Source: Clostridium collagenovorans DSM 3089 (lineage in GTDB: Bacteria; Bacillota; Clostridia; Clostridiales; Clostridiaceae). From it: a DNA stretch of 64,000 nt. The stretch covers positions 6,955 through 70,954 of the forward strand of contig NZ_FQXP01000014.1 in assembly GCF_900130005.1 (NCBI RefSeq), given 5' to 3'. The notes under the pieces are model-generated. The model was given only the letters and a program-made list of their open reading frames with translations, searched no databases and had not been told where the DNA came from. Both the position numbers and the translations under genes were made by a program. This document shows, in pieces, positions 1-8,883 of the stretch; the stretch's first letter is position 1; each line of letters begins with the position of its first letter.

Positions 1-1
1 T

Positions 2-433
2 AGCAATAGCCACCCTTTGTTGTTGTCCACCTGAAAGTTGAGAGGGTTTTCTTTTAAGAAGTTCCTCTATCTTAACTAAGGAACTTATCTTATGAACCTT
101 GTCCTTAATTTCTTTTTTAGGCAACTTCTTTAATTTTAATGGGAAAGCTATGTTATCATAAACACTCATATGTGGATATAGAGCATAGTTTTGAAAAACC
201 ATTCCTATATTTCTTTTCTCAGGAGCTATGTCATCTATAACTTTTTCATCGAAATAAATGTGTCCCTCACTCGGTTTATGTATTCCAGCTATAGTAAAAA
301 TCGTTGTACTTTTACCGCAGCCACTTGGCCCTAATAAGCTTACTAATTCACCAGATTTAATTTCAATATTCAAATCTTTCACGGCAGAAAAATCCTTAAA
401 TCTCACTGAAAGGTTCTCTATTCTTAAATCCAT
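2..433 (-). CDS. ABC transporter ATP-binding protein (UgpC/PotA/MalK-like), partial at window edge
   Basis: The first 144 codons of an ATPase whose 3' end lies left of the window. The reading begins MDLRIENLSVRF, with Walker A GPSGCGKST near residues 35-43, Q-loop region GMVFQNYALYPHMSV near 78-92 and signature LSGGQQQR near 133-140, where the sequence runs out just before Walker B. The YALYPHMSV string is typical of the importer ATPases of the sugar, glycerol-3-phosphate and polyamine type. The start at 433 has AAGGAG five bases upstream. Partner permeases would lie to the left, so the substrate cannot be named. Confidence 0.85.
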   Translation of the reverse strand, partial: MDLRIENLSVRFKDFSAVKDLNIEIKSGELVSLLGPSGCGKSTTIFTIAGIHKPSEGHIYFDEKVIDDIAPEKRNIGMVFQNYALYPHMSVYDNIAFPLKLKKLPKKEIKDKVHKISSLVKIEELLKRKPSQLSGGQQQRVAIA

Positions 434-486
434 AAAACTCCTTCTTTCATAATATGTTTATCTTTTTTTATATTATTTACCTTGTG

Positions 487-519
487 AACTTCATATACTC
501 TTTAAGTACCTATGAAGTT
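487..519 (-). terminator. Hairpin between TudS-like gene and ABC ATPase
   Basis: Inverted repeat AACTTCATA (487-495) / TATGAAGTT (511-519) with a short inner TAC/GTA pairing. It lies just beyond the stop of the gene ending at 530. There is no strong T-run, so it may be a weak terminator or an mRNA-end structure. Confidence 0.45.
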
Positions 520-529
520 TATGAGTCAA

Positions 530-1093
530 TTAAATATCTAGTATTTGATGAATATTATCTATATTAGAAGTATCAACCCCTACTATAGGTATATTTAAGT
601 TGTTTTCCTCTAAAAGTCCCTTTATTTCTTCTATGAAAACTCCACTTTCTTCTACCATCTCTAAGCTGGCTAACATGTCATTCAGATTATGATTATGAGA
701 AAACTCTCCATACCATTTTCCACTGCAAGTTAAATTCACTCCACAACTAGGGCTACCATTAACCCCTAAAATTCCTATTATATTAAATCCATTTTTACTA
801 TAATCTCTTATTTCATTTAACACAGGATTTAACATTTCTCTACTCATATCTCTGAAATGAGGTGTATCAAACTGTTCCTTTACATGTCCCCATCTTCTAC
901 AACCATAGATTTTCATTTCAGGACATGGTAATTGTATAATCCCAATATCATTTTTAATTAAATTCATAATAAGATTTTTCTTTTTCTCTTCAAAGTTTTT
1001 ATTATATTCATTAAAATTTTCAACCTTAGACTTACAATTTAAAAAACAATGGCATACTAGAATAATTTTTTTATTACAATTTAAATTTTCCAT
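530..1093 (-). CDS. TudS-related putative desulfidase (DUF523-like)
   Basis: A 187-residue protein with features of the DUF523/TudS group: an early Cys pair in VCHCFLN, a QLPCPE segment with GCRRWG after it, and GVNGSPSCGVNLTC in the middle. These cysteines would hold an Fe-S cluster in the thiouracil desulfidase family; that is family knowledge, not shown here. The open frame extends to a GTG at 1105, but ATG 1093 has GTGGAG six bases upstream and is the better start. Monocistronic by context. It is more distant from classical TudS than the short DUF523 proteins, so the substrate is unknown. Confidence 0.7.
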   Translation of the reverse strand: MENLNCNKKIILVCHCFLNCKSKVENFNEYNKNFEEKKKNLIMNLIKNDIGIIQLPCPEMKIYGCRRWGHVKEQFDTPHFRDMSREMLNPVLNEIRDYSKNGFNIIGILGVNGSPSCGVNLTCSGKWYGEFSHNHNLNDMLASLEMVEESGVFIEEIKGLLEENNLNIPIVGVDTSNIDNIHQILDI

Positions 1094-1235
1094 GAATTTC
1101 TCCACTCTTTATAAAATTTTTTAAATATTTTGCAAACTTAAGTATAATCCTACTTGAATTTTATTTCAAATTTGTATTTTCAATAGTAAATCACTGTTCT
1201 ATTTAAAAATTCCATAGCATTTTTAGACAATATAA

Positions 1236-1261
1236 AAGGACTGTTCTTTTGAACAGTCCTT
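1236..1261 (-). terminator. Intrinsic terminator of the DUF1858 gene
   Basis: Perfect 11-bp stem AAGGACTGTTC / GAACAGTCCTT with a 4-nt loop. On the minus strand it is followed by a T-rich tract. It lies about 50 bases after the stop of the gene ending at 1309. Confidence 0.85.
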
Positions 1262-1308
1262 AATGTGTACTATTTTAATTTCTTATGTTATTTGGATAAT
1301 ATATAAAT

Positions 1309-1500
1309 TTATATATTAGCATTTAATTCAAGTAATAATTTTTCTAAGTCTATACCATGAACAGCTACAGCTTCTTCTAATGTTTCCATTTGAGCTGATG
1401 GACACCCAACGCATCCCATTCCACAGTTCATAAGCACTTCAATACTAGATGGATATTGTTTTATTATTTCACCAATTGTCATATCCTTAGTAATTTTCAT
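1309..1500 (-). CDS. DUF1858 domain protein (hybrid-cluster-associated redox disulfide type)
   Basis: A 63-residue small protein, MKITKDMTIGEIIKQYP followed by a Cys motif CGMGCVGCPSAQ, matching the DUF1858 family often linked to redox or hybrid-cluster proteins. Three closely spaced cysteines could form a redox disulfide. The frame opens at a GTG (1509), but that codon overlaps the Shine-Dalgarno GGAGGTG; ATG 1500 sits six bases after it and is the true start. Stands alone, with its own terminator. Confidence 0.8.
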   Translation of the reverse strand: MKITKDMTIGEIIKQYPSSIEVLMNCGMGCVGCPSAQMETLEEAVAVHGIDLEKLLLELNANI

Positions 1501-1595
1501 ATATTGCACCTCCGATACATATGTATTTAAAATATTATAGAATAATCCCTATATATTTACTATACACATTTTAACCAGAATTTCAATTATAATTC

Positions 1596-2882
1596 TTATA
1601 ATTCAGCAATTTTCATTGTTTGATCTCTCTTTGGTCCTACAGAAACTATAGCAATTCTTGCTCCAGTTATTTCTTCTATTCTCTTTAAGTATTTCTTAGC
1701 GTTTTCTGGAATAGCATCATAACTTCTTGCATCTGCAATACTTTCATCCCAACCATCAAACTCTTCATATACTGGTGTACATCTTGCTAAATCTTCTAAG
1801 CTTGCTGGGAAGTAGTCTATAACTCTTCCGTCTAACTCATAACCAACACATACTTTAATTTTCTCAATTCCAGCTAAAGTATCCATTTTAGTTATTGCAA
1901 GACTAGTTAATCCACATACTCTAGTTGTAGTTTTAACTATTACAAGGTCTAACCAACCACATCTTCTAGCTCTTCCAGTTGTTACACCATACTCATGTCC
2001 AACTTGTCTTATATGCTCTCCCATTTCATCATGTAATTCTGTTGGGAATGGTCCTTTACCTACTCTTGTAGTGTAAGCTTTAGCAATACCAATAGCATTA
2101 GTAATCATTGTTGGTCCAATACCAACTCCTGTACATACTCCACCTGCTATTGTGTTTGAAGATGTAACATAAGGATAAGTACCGTAATCTATATCAAGTA
2201 ACATTCCTTGAGCACCTTCAAATAAAACTTTTTTATCAGCTTTTATAGAATCATAAACCTTAACAGAAGTTTCTTGTACAAAAGGTCTTATTCTTTCACC
2301 AAATTCTACATACTCATTGAATATTGCTTCAAAATCTAAAGGCTCTTCACCATAGATTGAAGTTATAACTTTATTTTTGTCTTCTATGTTAATTTGTAAC
2401 TTTTCTCTCAAAACTTCTTTATGAAGAAGATCACAAATTCTTATACCACATCTTTCAACCTTATCAGTATAAGCTGGTCCTATACCTTTTTTAGTTGTAC
2501 CTATGTCATTTTTACCTCTAGCTTTTTCTTTTAAAGCATCTAATACCTTATGGTATGGTAATATAACTTGAGCTCTATCACTAATTGCTAATCTCTCTGG
2601 TGTTACGTCTATGCCAACTGTCTTTAAATATTCTATTTCAGTAAATAAGGCAGCTGGATCTATTACTACGCCATTTCCTAATACATTTAACTTGTCAGAA
2701 TAAAGAATTCCAGATGGTATTAAGTGAAGTTTATATTCATTTTCCCCAACAACTACAGTATGACCTGCGTTATTTCCTCCTTGGAATCTAACTACTACTT
2801 CAGCATCCTCTGCTAGGTAGTCTGTCATCTTACCTTTTCCTTCGTCTCCCCACTGAGCTCCAAGTACTATTAATGTTGACAT
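1596..2882 (-). CDS. purA: Adenylosuccinate synthetase
   Basis: Catalyses IMP + aspartate + GTP to adenylosuccinate, the first committed step to AMP, in the cytoplasm. The 428-residue protein starts MSTLIVLGAQWGDEGKGK, with the GTP-binding and catalytic loop holding Asp13 and His41 (GGNNAGHTV). GTTKKGIGPAY and the C-terminal ISVGPKRDQT-like block (VSVGPKRDQT) are also diagnostic. The open frame runs 26 codons further upstream, but that extension has no family similarity, and ATG 2882 has AGGAAA upstream. Length is normal for the family. Not in an operon with other pur genes here. Confidence 0.97.
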   Translation of the reverse strand: MSTLIVLGAQWGDEGKGKMTDYLAEDAEVVVRFQGGNNAGHTVVVGENEYKLHLIPSGILYSDKLNVLGNGVVIDPAALFTEIEYLKTVGIDVTPERLAISDRAQVILPYHKVLDALKEKARGKNDIGTTKKGIGPAYTDKVERCGIRICDLLHKEVLREKLQINIEDKNKVITSIYGEEPLDFEAIFNEYVEFGERIRPFVQETSVKVYDSIKADKKVLFEGAQGMLLDIDYGTYPYVTSSNTIAGGVCTGVGIGPTMITNAIGIAKAYTTRVGKGPFPTELHDEMGEHIRQVGHEYGVTTGRARRCGWLDLVIVKTTTRVCGLTSLAITKMDTLAGIEKIKVCVGYELDGRVIDYFPASLEDLARCTPVYEEFDGWDESIADARSYDAIPENAKKYLKRIEEITGARIAIVSVGPKRDQTMKIAEL

Positions 2883-3343
2883 ATTATTTCCTCGCTTTCC
2901 TATAGCATATTTAAATGCCATTATAACTAGTTCTCTAAGTTTTAAACAATATTGAAACATATTCTAAAACAAATTTTACTTCATTTTAAAATAAACTTAT
3001 TTATAAATTTAGTTGGTAAACTTTTACCCTTAATTATCTTATCAAAGTACGGCTCTAAAATCAAGAATTATACGAATAATGATTTATTAAATTATACTAT
3101 AGTTCGCTAAACTTAATTTTTAAATATAATTTTGTTTCATTTTTGTTAAATTATAATATTTATTTCAAATCCTCTTATATTTTAGTTATAATAATTGGTA
3201 TACCATTGTTTTATACAGAGTTTTTGTATTATTTTGTTATATAATCTTAGATTTAATTAATTTAATAATAAAGTCTAAATTTATAAAGTAGAATTATATA
3301 ATGCTTTATAAATCACACATATAAATTTAGGGAGGTTTTTAAC
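2883..3343. other. Divergent purA-pgsA intergenic region
   Basis: 461 bases separating two divergent genes, very AT-rich. It holds the predicted purA promoter and a GGTAAA/TTTACC inverted repeat at 3015-3028 within the purA leader. A perfect TATAAT lies at 3240-3245 on the pgsA side, but no matching -35 was found. I see no purine riboswitch core. Confidence 0.4.
3036..3064 (-). promoter_or_regulatory. Candidate purA promoter
   Basis: Minus-strand TTGATT (3059-3064), 17-base spacer, TAAGAT (3036-3041), about 150 bases upstream of the purA start. Each hexamer matches 4/6 of consensus, so this is only a candidate. Confidence 0.35.
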
Positions 3344-3868
3344 ATGAGTATTCCTAACATGTTAAGTATTTTTAGGTTAATACTTATACCTGTTTTTACA
3401 ATTGTGTTTTTCTCACCAATTGAACATGCTATGCTATACTCTTCTATAGTATTTGTTATATCAGGTGTAACAGATTTACTTGATGGCTATATTGCTCGTA
3501 AGTACAATCAAGTTACTAAATTAGGTATTGTTTTAGATCCTTTAGCAGATAAACTTACTTTATTAGTAGTGTTATTTTGTCTATTTAAGAAGGAGCTTAT
3601 TCCATCTTGGATTTTAATTTTCTTCGTAGCAAAAGAATTGTCTATGATACTAGGCGGAATCTTTGCTTACACACGTTCAGATTTAGTTATTCCTTCAAAT
3701 ATATTTGGTAAATTAGCAACTATATTTTTTTATTTTTCTATTTTCGTATTACTATTTGATAAAACTATTGGAATTTATTTAGTTTATGCAACTGTAATAA
3801 GTGCAGTCATAGCCTTATTTAGTTACATAAAAATATTTTGGAATAATAAACACAGTTTTAAAAAATAA
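3344..3868 (+). CDS. pgsA: CDP-alcohol phosphatidyltransferase, probably PgsA
   Basis: Membrane enzyme that transfers a phosphatidyl group from CDP-diacylglycerol, most likely to glycerol-3-phosphate to make phosphatidylglycerol phosphate. The complete family motif D-G-x2-A-R-x8-G-x3-D-x3-D is at residues 47-69 (D47, G48, A51, R52, G61, D65, D69). The 174-residue length and several hydrophobic helices fit PgsA. Start ATG 3344 follows GGGAGG. A different CDP-alcohol transferase is possible because the acceptor cannot be read from sequence. Monocistronic, ending in a strong bidirectional terminator. Confidence 0.85.
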   Translation: MSIPNMLSIFRLILIPVFTIVFFSPIEHAMLYSSIVFVISGVTDLLDGYIARKYNQVTKLGIVLDPLADKLTLLVVLFCLFKKELIPSWILIFFVAKELSMILGGIFAYTRSDLVIPSNIFGKLATIFFYFSIFVLLFDKTIGIYLVYATVISAVIALFSYIKIFWNNKHSFKK

Positions 3869-3889
3869 TTATTTTAAGATAAAAACTTT

Positions 3890-3935
3890 AAAGAAAAGAG
3901 AGAGTATATAAAATTTTATACTCTCTCTTTTCTTT
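3890..3935. terminator. Bidirectional terminator between pgsA and the ABC operon
   Basis: A 19-bp perfect inverted repeat (arms 3890-3908 and 3917-3935, 8-nt loop). A-rich outside on the left and T-rich on the right, so it can serve the convergent genes on both strands. Confidence 0.9.
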
Positions 3936-3950
3936 TATATACACTATAAT

Positions 3951-4700
3951 TTAATGTTCAAGCATAGAAAGTATTTTGGATGTAAGCTTACCATACTCAG
4001 GATTAGCTCTATCTCTCGGCCTGTCCATAGTTATATTTATAATTTCCTTTACAACTCCAGGGTTCCTCCCCATTACAATTATTTTATCAGCAAGATATAT
4101 AGCTTCATCAACACTATGAGTTACGAAAAGTATTGTTTTCTTATTCTTTTCCCATATGTTCAAAAGTTCTCCTTGAAGTATAATTCTAGTATGTGCATCT
4201 AAAGCTCCAAAAGGCTCATCCATAAGTAAAACCTCTGGATTGTTAGCTAATGCCCTAGCAATTGCTACCCTCTGTTGCATTCCCCCTGATAGTTCATAGG
4301 GATATGCCTTTCCGAAGCTCTCCATATTTATTAACTTTAAATATTTTTCTGCAACCTCTCTCCTTTCCTTTTTATCTACTCCTTTAAACTCTAATCCTAA
4401 GGCTATATTGTCCAAAACAGTTCTCCATTGTAATAAGGAATAGTTTTGAAACACCATTCCTATATCTGATGTAGGCTCAGTTATTGCTCTATCTCTATAA
4501 ATAACTTCCCCTGAAGTTGCACTCTCTAAACTAGCTATTATCCTCAACAATGTAGATTTACCACAACCCGAAGGCCCAACTATACATATAAAATCATTTT
4601 CTTCAACCTCTAAATTTATATCTCTTAAAGCCTCAACTTCTAAATTCTCCTTAGTTTTAAATATCTTATTCAACACTTTTATTTCTATACATGTACTCAT
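3951..4700 (-). CDS. ABC importer ATPase, SsuB/TauB family
   Basis: Energises the importer encoded with the next two genes. 249 residues, Walker A GPSGCGKST at 42-50, Q-loop GMVFQNYSLLQWR, signature LSGGMQQR, Walker B VLLMDEPFGALD and H-loop THSVDEA. The QWRTVLDNIALGLE string is characteristic of the nitrate/sulfonate/taurine ATPases. It is the last gene of a binding protein-permease-ATPase operon, 12 bases after the permease; AGGAGG lies seven bases before the ATG. Confidence 0.9.
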   Translation of the reverse strand: MSTCIEIKVLNKIFKTKENLEVEALRDINLEVEENDFICIVGPSGCGKSTLLRIIASLESATSGEVIYRDRAITEPTSDIGMVFQNYSLLQWRTVLDNIALGLEFKGVDKKERREVAEKYLKLINMESFGKAYPYELSGGMQQRVAIARALANNPEVLLMDEPFGALDAHTRIILQGELLNIWEKNKKTILFVTHSVDEAIYLADKIIVMGRNPGVVKEIINITMDRPRDRANPEYGKLTSKILSMLEH

Positions 4701-4712
4701 TGTTGTAACCTC

Positions 4713-5549
4713 CTATCTTGTTTTACTTTGCCATGAAAAATATTTATGTTCTATAATTCTAAAGAAGGCATCTAACAAGGCTCCTATAACCCCTATACAA
4801 ATCATACCTGTTATTACTAAATCCGTTCTTCCTAACTCATAAGCATGAGTAATTAAATACCCAACTCCTGATAAACTTCCTGGTAGCATTTCCGCTGAAA
4901 CTAAACAAGCCCATGCAATACCAAGTCCAGTTCTTAACCCGTTGATTATACTTGGTGCTGCTGCTGGTAATAATATTTTAGTGAATATATGTATTTGTTT
5001 TGCACCTAACACCTTTGCTGACTCTATTAAGGTTTTAGGAACTGTCTTAACTGCAAACATAGTATTAGTTACAACTGGGAAAAAGGTACCCAATCCTATA
5101 ATAAACATCATTGAAAATTTGAAATTATTTAAGTAGGCCTGGAGTTGTCCCCCTTCAACCTTAAATACAGTTGCTACACTAGAAACTCCAAACCATGCAA
5201 GAACTAATGGAACCCATGCAAGTGGTGGTATTGGTCTGAAAATATTTATGAAGTTATTAAACAAACCATATACCGTCTTCTTATAACCCATTAGTACTCC
5301 TAATGGAATTGCAATAAGTACTCCTACTATATACCCTGATAATACCCTAATTAAACTAACTAGAATATTAGTAGGAATTGATCCTAATCCAATAAAATCA
5401 TCTGTAGCATGAGCAAAGTTATTAAATACTTTCCCTATTTCAGGTAATATAACTGGATTATCTATTCTTTTAGAACTTATGTACCAAAGAATTATAAATA
5501 AGATTGGAACTATAACTCCTATAAAAAATCTTTTTAAGTTTTTTGACAT
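4713..5549 (-). CDS. ABC importer permease, SsuC/TauC family
   Basis: Inner-membrane channel of the same importer. 278 residues with about six hydrophobic helices and the binding-protein-dependent permease (EAA) loop at SAKVLGAKQIHIFTKILLPAAAPSIINGLR, followed by GLGIAWACLVSAEM, typical of SsuC. The start has AGGAGG seven bases upstream, which directly abuts the T-run of a terminator-like hairpin (see 5565-5594). Substrate class (sulfonate, nitrate, or a thiamine precursor) is inferred only from family. Confidence 0.9.
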   Translation of the reverse strand: MSKNLKRFFIGVIVPILFIILWYISSKRIDNPVILPEIGKVFNNFAHATDDFIGLGSIPTNILVSLIRVLSGYIVGVLIAIPLGVLMGYKKTVYGLFNNFINIFRPIPPLAWVPLVLAWFGVSSVATVFKVEGGQLQAYLNNFKFSMMFIIGLGTFFPVVTNTMFAVKTVPKTLIESAKVLGAKQIHIFTKILLPAAAPSIINGLRTGLGIAWACLVSAEMLPGSLSGVGYLITHAYELGRTDLVITGMICIGVIGALLDAFFRIIEHKYFSWQSKTR

Positions 5550-5564
5550 TTCTATCCTCCTAAA

Positions 5565-5594
5565 AAAGCTTTCCTAAATATTCAGGAAAGCTTT
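5565..5594 (-). terminator. Terminator-like hairpin inside the SsuABC-type operon
   Basis: Perfect 11-bp stem AAAGCTTTCCT / AGGAAAGCTTT with an 8-nt loop. On the minus strand it ends in six T residues and is followed immediately by the permease Shine-Dalgarno. It sits between the binding-protein gene and its permease, so partial termination would make more binding protein than membrane parts. Confidence 0.8.
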
Positions 5595-5619
5595 ACTTTT
5601 AAGTAAGTTAATTTTTATA

Positions 5620-6765
5620 TTATTTTAAGAATTGGAAATCAAAAGACTTAGTTTTAACTTCATCAAAACTCTTACCTTTTAGTTCTCCACTGAATTTATT
5701 CATATTGTTTAATGCATCTACATAAACCTTTATACCATTCATCCATTTATCAGATGGTGTAGTAAAGTATTTTATTTCACAAAGCTTAATAGCTTCTTGA
5801 GAAACACCTATTATTTCAGACATAACCTTCGCTACTTCTTCTTTATTTTCATTACAATACTTACTGTTTTCATCTACTAACTTAACTAAAGCCTTTGTAA
5901 CCTCTGGATGCTTATCTATAGCATTCTGAGTTGCAGCTAAAACACAGCAAGGGAAATCATCCCAACTACCTACTGGAGGGAAGTCCTTTAACGTTAAACT
6001 TATTTCACCTACTTTAGTATCTTGTGCTGCCTCTGGGTGATGTGATGGTCCTACCCAAGCATCAACTTGTCCACTTGATAGTGAAGGTAATAGGTTGCTT
6101 GCTCCTTTTAAGTCTACTAATATAACATCAGCATCTACATCACTTGGATTTTCTGAAACCTTTAATCCTTGAGTTTTTAATACTGATTCAATAACTATTC
6201 TAGGACCACTTACTGGTGAGTGATATCCTAATTTTAATGGTTCTTTTTTATCTTGAATATGTTTCTTTATTTCATCCCATGATTTCAAGTTAGTTCCTGG
6301 TGGAAATACTAGTGCTATACCATTACTTTGGAATGGTGATATTATCTTTAACTTTGAACCATTATCAACAGCAGATAATATAGCAGTATTAGAACAGAAT
6401 CCATAATCAACATGATTTTGACTCATTAGGTTTGCTGTTTCTGATCCACCCTTTGAAGGTACAAAGTTTAAAACAGCTAACTTTTTTTCTCCATCCATAA
6501 GTTCAAATTTATCCTTAGATAAAGGATTTAGGTAAACTCCTTGTTTCTTAAATTCATCTACCTTTTTAGTTGGGATACTCATAACCCCTGTATGTAATTC
6601 ATTCCCCCAAGACATTGTAAGTTCTGGTATTTCCTTGTTATCTTCTGCCTTTGCATTTGTTTGAGTAGCATTATCCTCTTTCTTAGCATCAGCCGAAGAA
6701 TTGCCACAGCCAGTAAACATACAAACTGTCAGCGTTGCAATTAGTGCCATAATTACTTTCTTCAT
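5620..6765 (-). CDS. ABC transporter substrate-binding lipoprotein (SsuA/NMT1-like)
   Basis: Extracytoplasmic receptor of the importer. The N-terminus MKKVIMALIATLTVCMFTGC is a lipoprotein signal with lipobox FTGC, then a Ser/Ala/Asp/Lys/Glu/Asn-rich linker. The mature domain has the periplasmic-binding features of the NMT1/SsuA fold, including QVDAWVGPSHHPE and a CCVLAAT segment. At 381 residues it is longer than a usual SsuA. ATG 6765 follows GGGGGAAGAG. First gene of the three-gene operon; the hairpin after it should raise its expression relative to the others. Ligand unknown. Confidence 0.88.
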   Translation of the reverse strand: MKKVIMALIATLTVCMFTGCGNSSADAKKEDNATQTNAKAEDNKEIPELTMSWGNELHTGVMSIPTKKVDEFKKQGVYLNPLSKDKFELMDGEKKLAVLNFVPSKGGSETANLMSQNHVDYGFCSNTAILSAVDNGSKLKIISPFQSNGIALVFPPGTNLKSWDEIKKHIQDKKEPLKLGYHSPVSGPRIVIESVLKTQGLKVSENPSDVDADVILVDLKGASNLLPSLSSGQVDAWVGPSHHPEAAQDTKVGEISLTLKDFPPVGSWDDFPCCVLAATQNAIDKHPEVTKALVKLVDENSKYCNENKEEVAKVMSEIIGVSQEAIKLCEIKYFTTPSDKWMNGIKVYVDALNNMNKFSGELKGKSFDEVKTKSFDFQFLK

Positions 6766-6892
6766 AACTCTTCCCCCTGTAATTTTAAGTTATTTATCAA
6801 CTTACAATGTATATTTTAGTTATATATCCTATATATGTATAATAGTTTTTTTGAATGATGGTTTATTAATCTATTTAAATTTATAATATTAA

Positions 6893-7009
6893 AATATCTA
6901 CTCTGTATTCGGAGACGACGAAAGTGAGCCAAAATTCAACTTTGCTTTTAGTCAATTTATGAATGTATTAGAGCCTACTGTTGAAGACTTGGCTAAAAGT
7001 TTTATCTAA
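6893..7009 (+). pseudogene. Possible 3' remnant of an unidentified gene
   Basis: An open frame with no start codon or ribosome-binding site that reads like real protein, ending FMNVLEPTVEDLAKSFI then TAA at 7007-7009. It contains acidic GDDESEP. The frame is closed upstream by a TAA at 6890. It looks like the tail of a decayed gene. I do not recognise the family. Confidence 0.35.
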
Positions 7010-7010
7010 T

Positions 7011-7114
7011 ATATATTCTAATAAACAAACTTCATTGTACTTAGATGTACTATTAATTATAGAACAAATATAGTCATCATTAGAAATGTAGAATATTAAT
7101 TAGGACTTATATGT
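7011..7114 (+). repeat. Dispersed 104-nt repeat, copy A
   Basis: Aligns without gaps to 29762-29865, about 77 of 104 identical by hand count. It begins two bases after the stop of the remnant frame. Noncoding. Confidence 0.6.
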
Positions 7115-7132
7115 TAGCTAAATAAATATAAA

Positions 7133-7231
7133 AGGGGCTGTCATACTAGAATAAATATCATAGCATGCTGTACTAATAATTAACTTATAAATACAACATG
7201 TTCTGTATAATTTCTTAATGTGACAACCCCT
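7133..7231. terminator. Large nested hairpin
   Basis: Outer arms AGGGGCTGTCA (7133-7143) and TGACAACCCCT (7221-7231) with one mismatch, and inner arms CATGCTGTA / TACAACATG. It resembles the hairpin after hcp (18602). It lies in the gap between the MATE gene end and the remnant frame, so it may be a terminator or a small folded element. The rest of the gap to 7468 holds only a direct repeat TAAAACTTCATC near 7352 and 7379. Confidence 0.5.
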
Positions 7232-7468
7232 ATTTTCTACTAAAATCTCTTTAATTAATTTACTCTCTAAAGTGAATTTTAAAAAATTCTCTATCTTTTT
7301 TATCTAATTATTGTATTCTAATAATAGAATTTATAGATATACATCAAGTTTAAAACTTCATCTATATACTTTTCATTATTAAAACTTCATCATAATACCT
7401 TAGTTAAACCTTGGTCTTGATATAAAACCCTAAAAATAAGTTAAGTTTATTTAATAGAATATATAATT

Positions 7469-8842
7469 CTAACTTTGAGATTCTACTTTATTTTTATATA
7501 ACTTACCAATTCTAAATAAGTATAAGAATATAATAAGCATTAAAGTTCCCTTTGCAATACTTGATATTGTTATACTCCACCAAATTCCGCTTAATCCTAA
7601 TATATCTGGTCTTGAAAGGAAGTAAGCAAGTGGAATTCTAGCTCCAGTTAAAACAGTTAATATTATAGAAGGAATATAGGTACGACCTATCCCCTTAAAT
7701 AGTCCTGTTATAATTATTTCTATACACATAAATAGTTGTGAATATCCTAATATCTTTAGATACTCAGCACCCTTCTCTATAGCCTCTGCCTCTGCTATAA
7801 ATACACTAAATATGCTTCTTCCAAGATAAATTAATACTAGGGTATTTACTATTCCTAGTATAGTTCCAATTATCAAAGTTACCTTACATCCCTTATTTAT
7901 CCTACTATAGTTCTTTGCTCCGTAGTTTTGTCCTGCAAAGGTTGAAAGTGCAGCTGCTAAACCATCCCCTATCATCCATGAAATAGCTTCTATCTGAGAA
8001 CCAACCTTCTGTGCTGCAATTGCAATAGGCCCAAAAGCTGCTACTATTACTCCTAGTGACATGGAGAAAATAGTAAACATCGCACTTTGTATTGCTATTG
8101 GCATTCCTAAAACAAATAACTCTTTGTAGTATTTAATATTTATATTTCTAAAAAGCTTTACTCTAAAATATCCTTCTTGCTCCTTAAGAATTACATATAT
8201 AAAACATGCAAAAACTACTATTTGGGCAGTTACAGTTGCAATGGCTGCTCCCGTAACTCCTAATGCTGGAAATGGTCCTATTCCAAAGATTAATACTGGG
8301 TCTAAGATTATATTTGCAATTAACCCTATTGTATTAATTCTAAAGGGAGTCTTACTATTTCCTGAACCATTAAAGATTGCAGTAAATACAGGATTTATAA
8401 AGTAAACAACCATACCTATAGCCATTATATTTAGATATTGTAAAGACATAGATATAACTTCACTATCACCTAGTTTAAAAAATCCTATAAGTTCATCGTT
8501 AAATATTAGCAATGCTATTGTATATATAATAGCTAATATAATATTTATTTCTATAGAAGATTTAATATATTCTTTAGTAGTTTTAGTATTGTTTTCCCCT
8601 ATACTTTGAGCTACCTTAACCTCTCCCCCAACTCTAGATATTACAATAAAAGCCATAGCCAGCCAAGGATAAAATCCTGCAGTTCCAACAGCTGCAACAG
8701 CATTACTTCCAACTCTACCAACCCACATCATATCTATCATATTGTATGCCATTTGTATAAAGGCAGTCCCCATTATAGGTAATGCTAACTTTACTAATTT
8801 CTCACCAATTTTACCTTGGGTTAAATCAACTCTCGAATCCAT
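7469..8842 (-). CDS. MATE family multidrug/Na+ efflux transporter
   Basis: 457 residues in about 12 membrane helices. The N-terminus has the MATE pattern LTQGKIGEKLVKLALPIMGTAFIQMAYNMIDMMWVGRVG, and the second half repeats it (LGMPIAIQSAMFTIFS). Uses an ion gradient to export organic cations in this family; the substrate here is not known. ATG 8842 follows GGGGTGAT. It lies 41 bases after the HD-domain gene and may be cotranscribed with it. Confidence 0.93.
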   Translation of the reverse strand: MDSRVDLTQGKIGEKLVKLALPIMGTAFIQMAYNMIDMMWVGRVGSNAVAAVGTAGFYPWLAMAFIVISRVGGEVKVAQSIGENNTKTTKEYIKSSIEINIILAIIYTIALLIFNDELIGFFKLGDSEVISMSLQYLNIMAIGMVVYFINPVFTAIFNGSGNSKTPFRINTIGLIANIILDPVLIFGIGPFPALGVTGAAIATVTAQIVVFACFIYVILKEQEGYFRVKLFRNINIKYYKELFVLGMPIAIQSAMFTIFSMSLGVIVAAFGPIAIAAQKVGSQIEAISWMIGDGLAAALSTFAGQNYGAKNYSRINKGCKVTLIIGTILGIVNTLVLIYLGRSIFSVFIAEAEAIEKGAEYLKILGYSQLFMCIEIIITGLFKGIGRTYIPSIILTVLTGARIPLAYFLSRPDILGLSGIWWSITISSIAKGTLMLIIFLYLFRIGKLYKNKVESQS

Positions 8843-8883
8843 AATATCACCCCTTTTAAGTCAATAATAATTATATTTAATTC

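Noticed and set aside
258..452. 64-codon plus-strand frame
   Set aside because: Mirror of the ABC ATPase on the minus strand.
2883..3343. Possible purine riboswitch upstream of purA
   Set aside because: No conserved aptamer core or terminator switch could be found in the leader.
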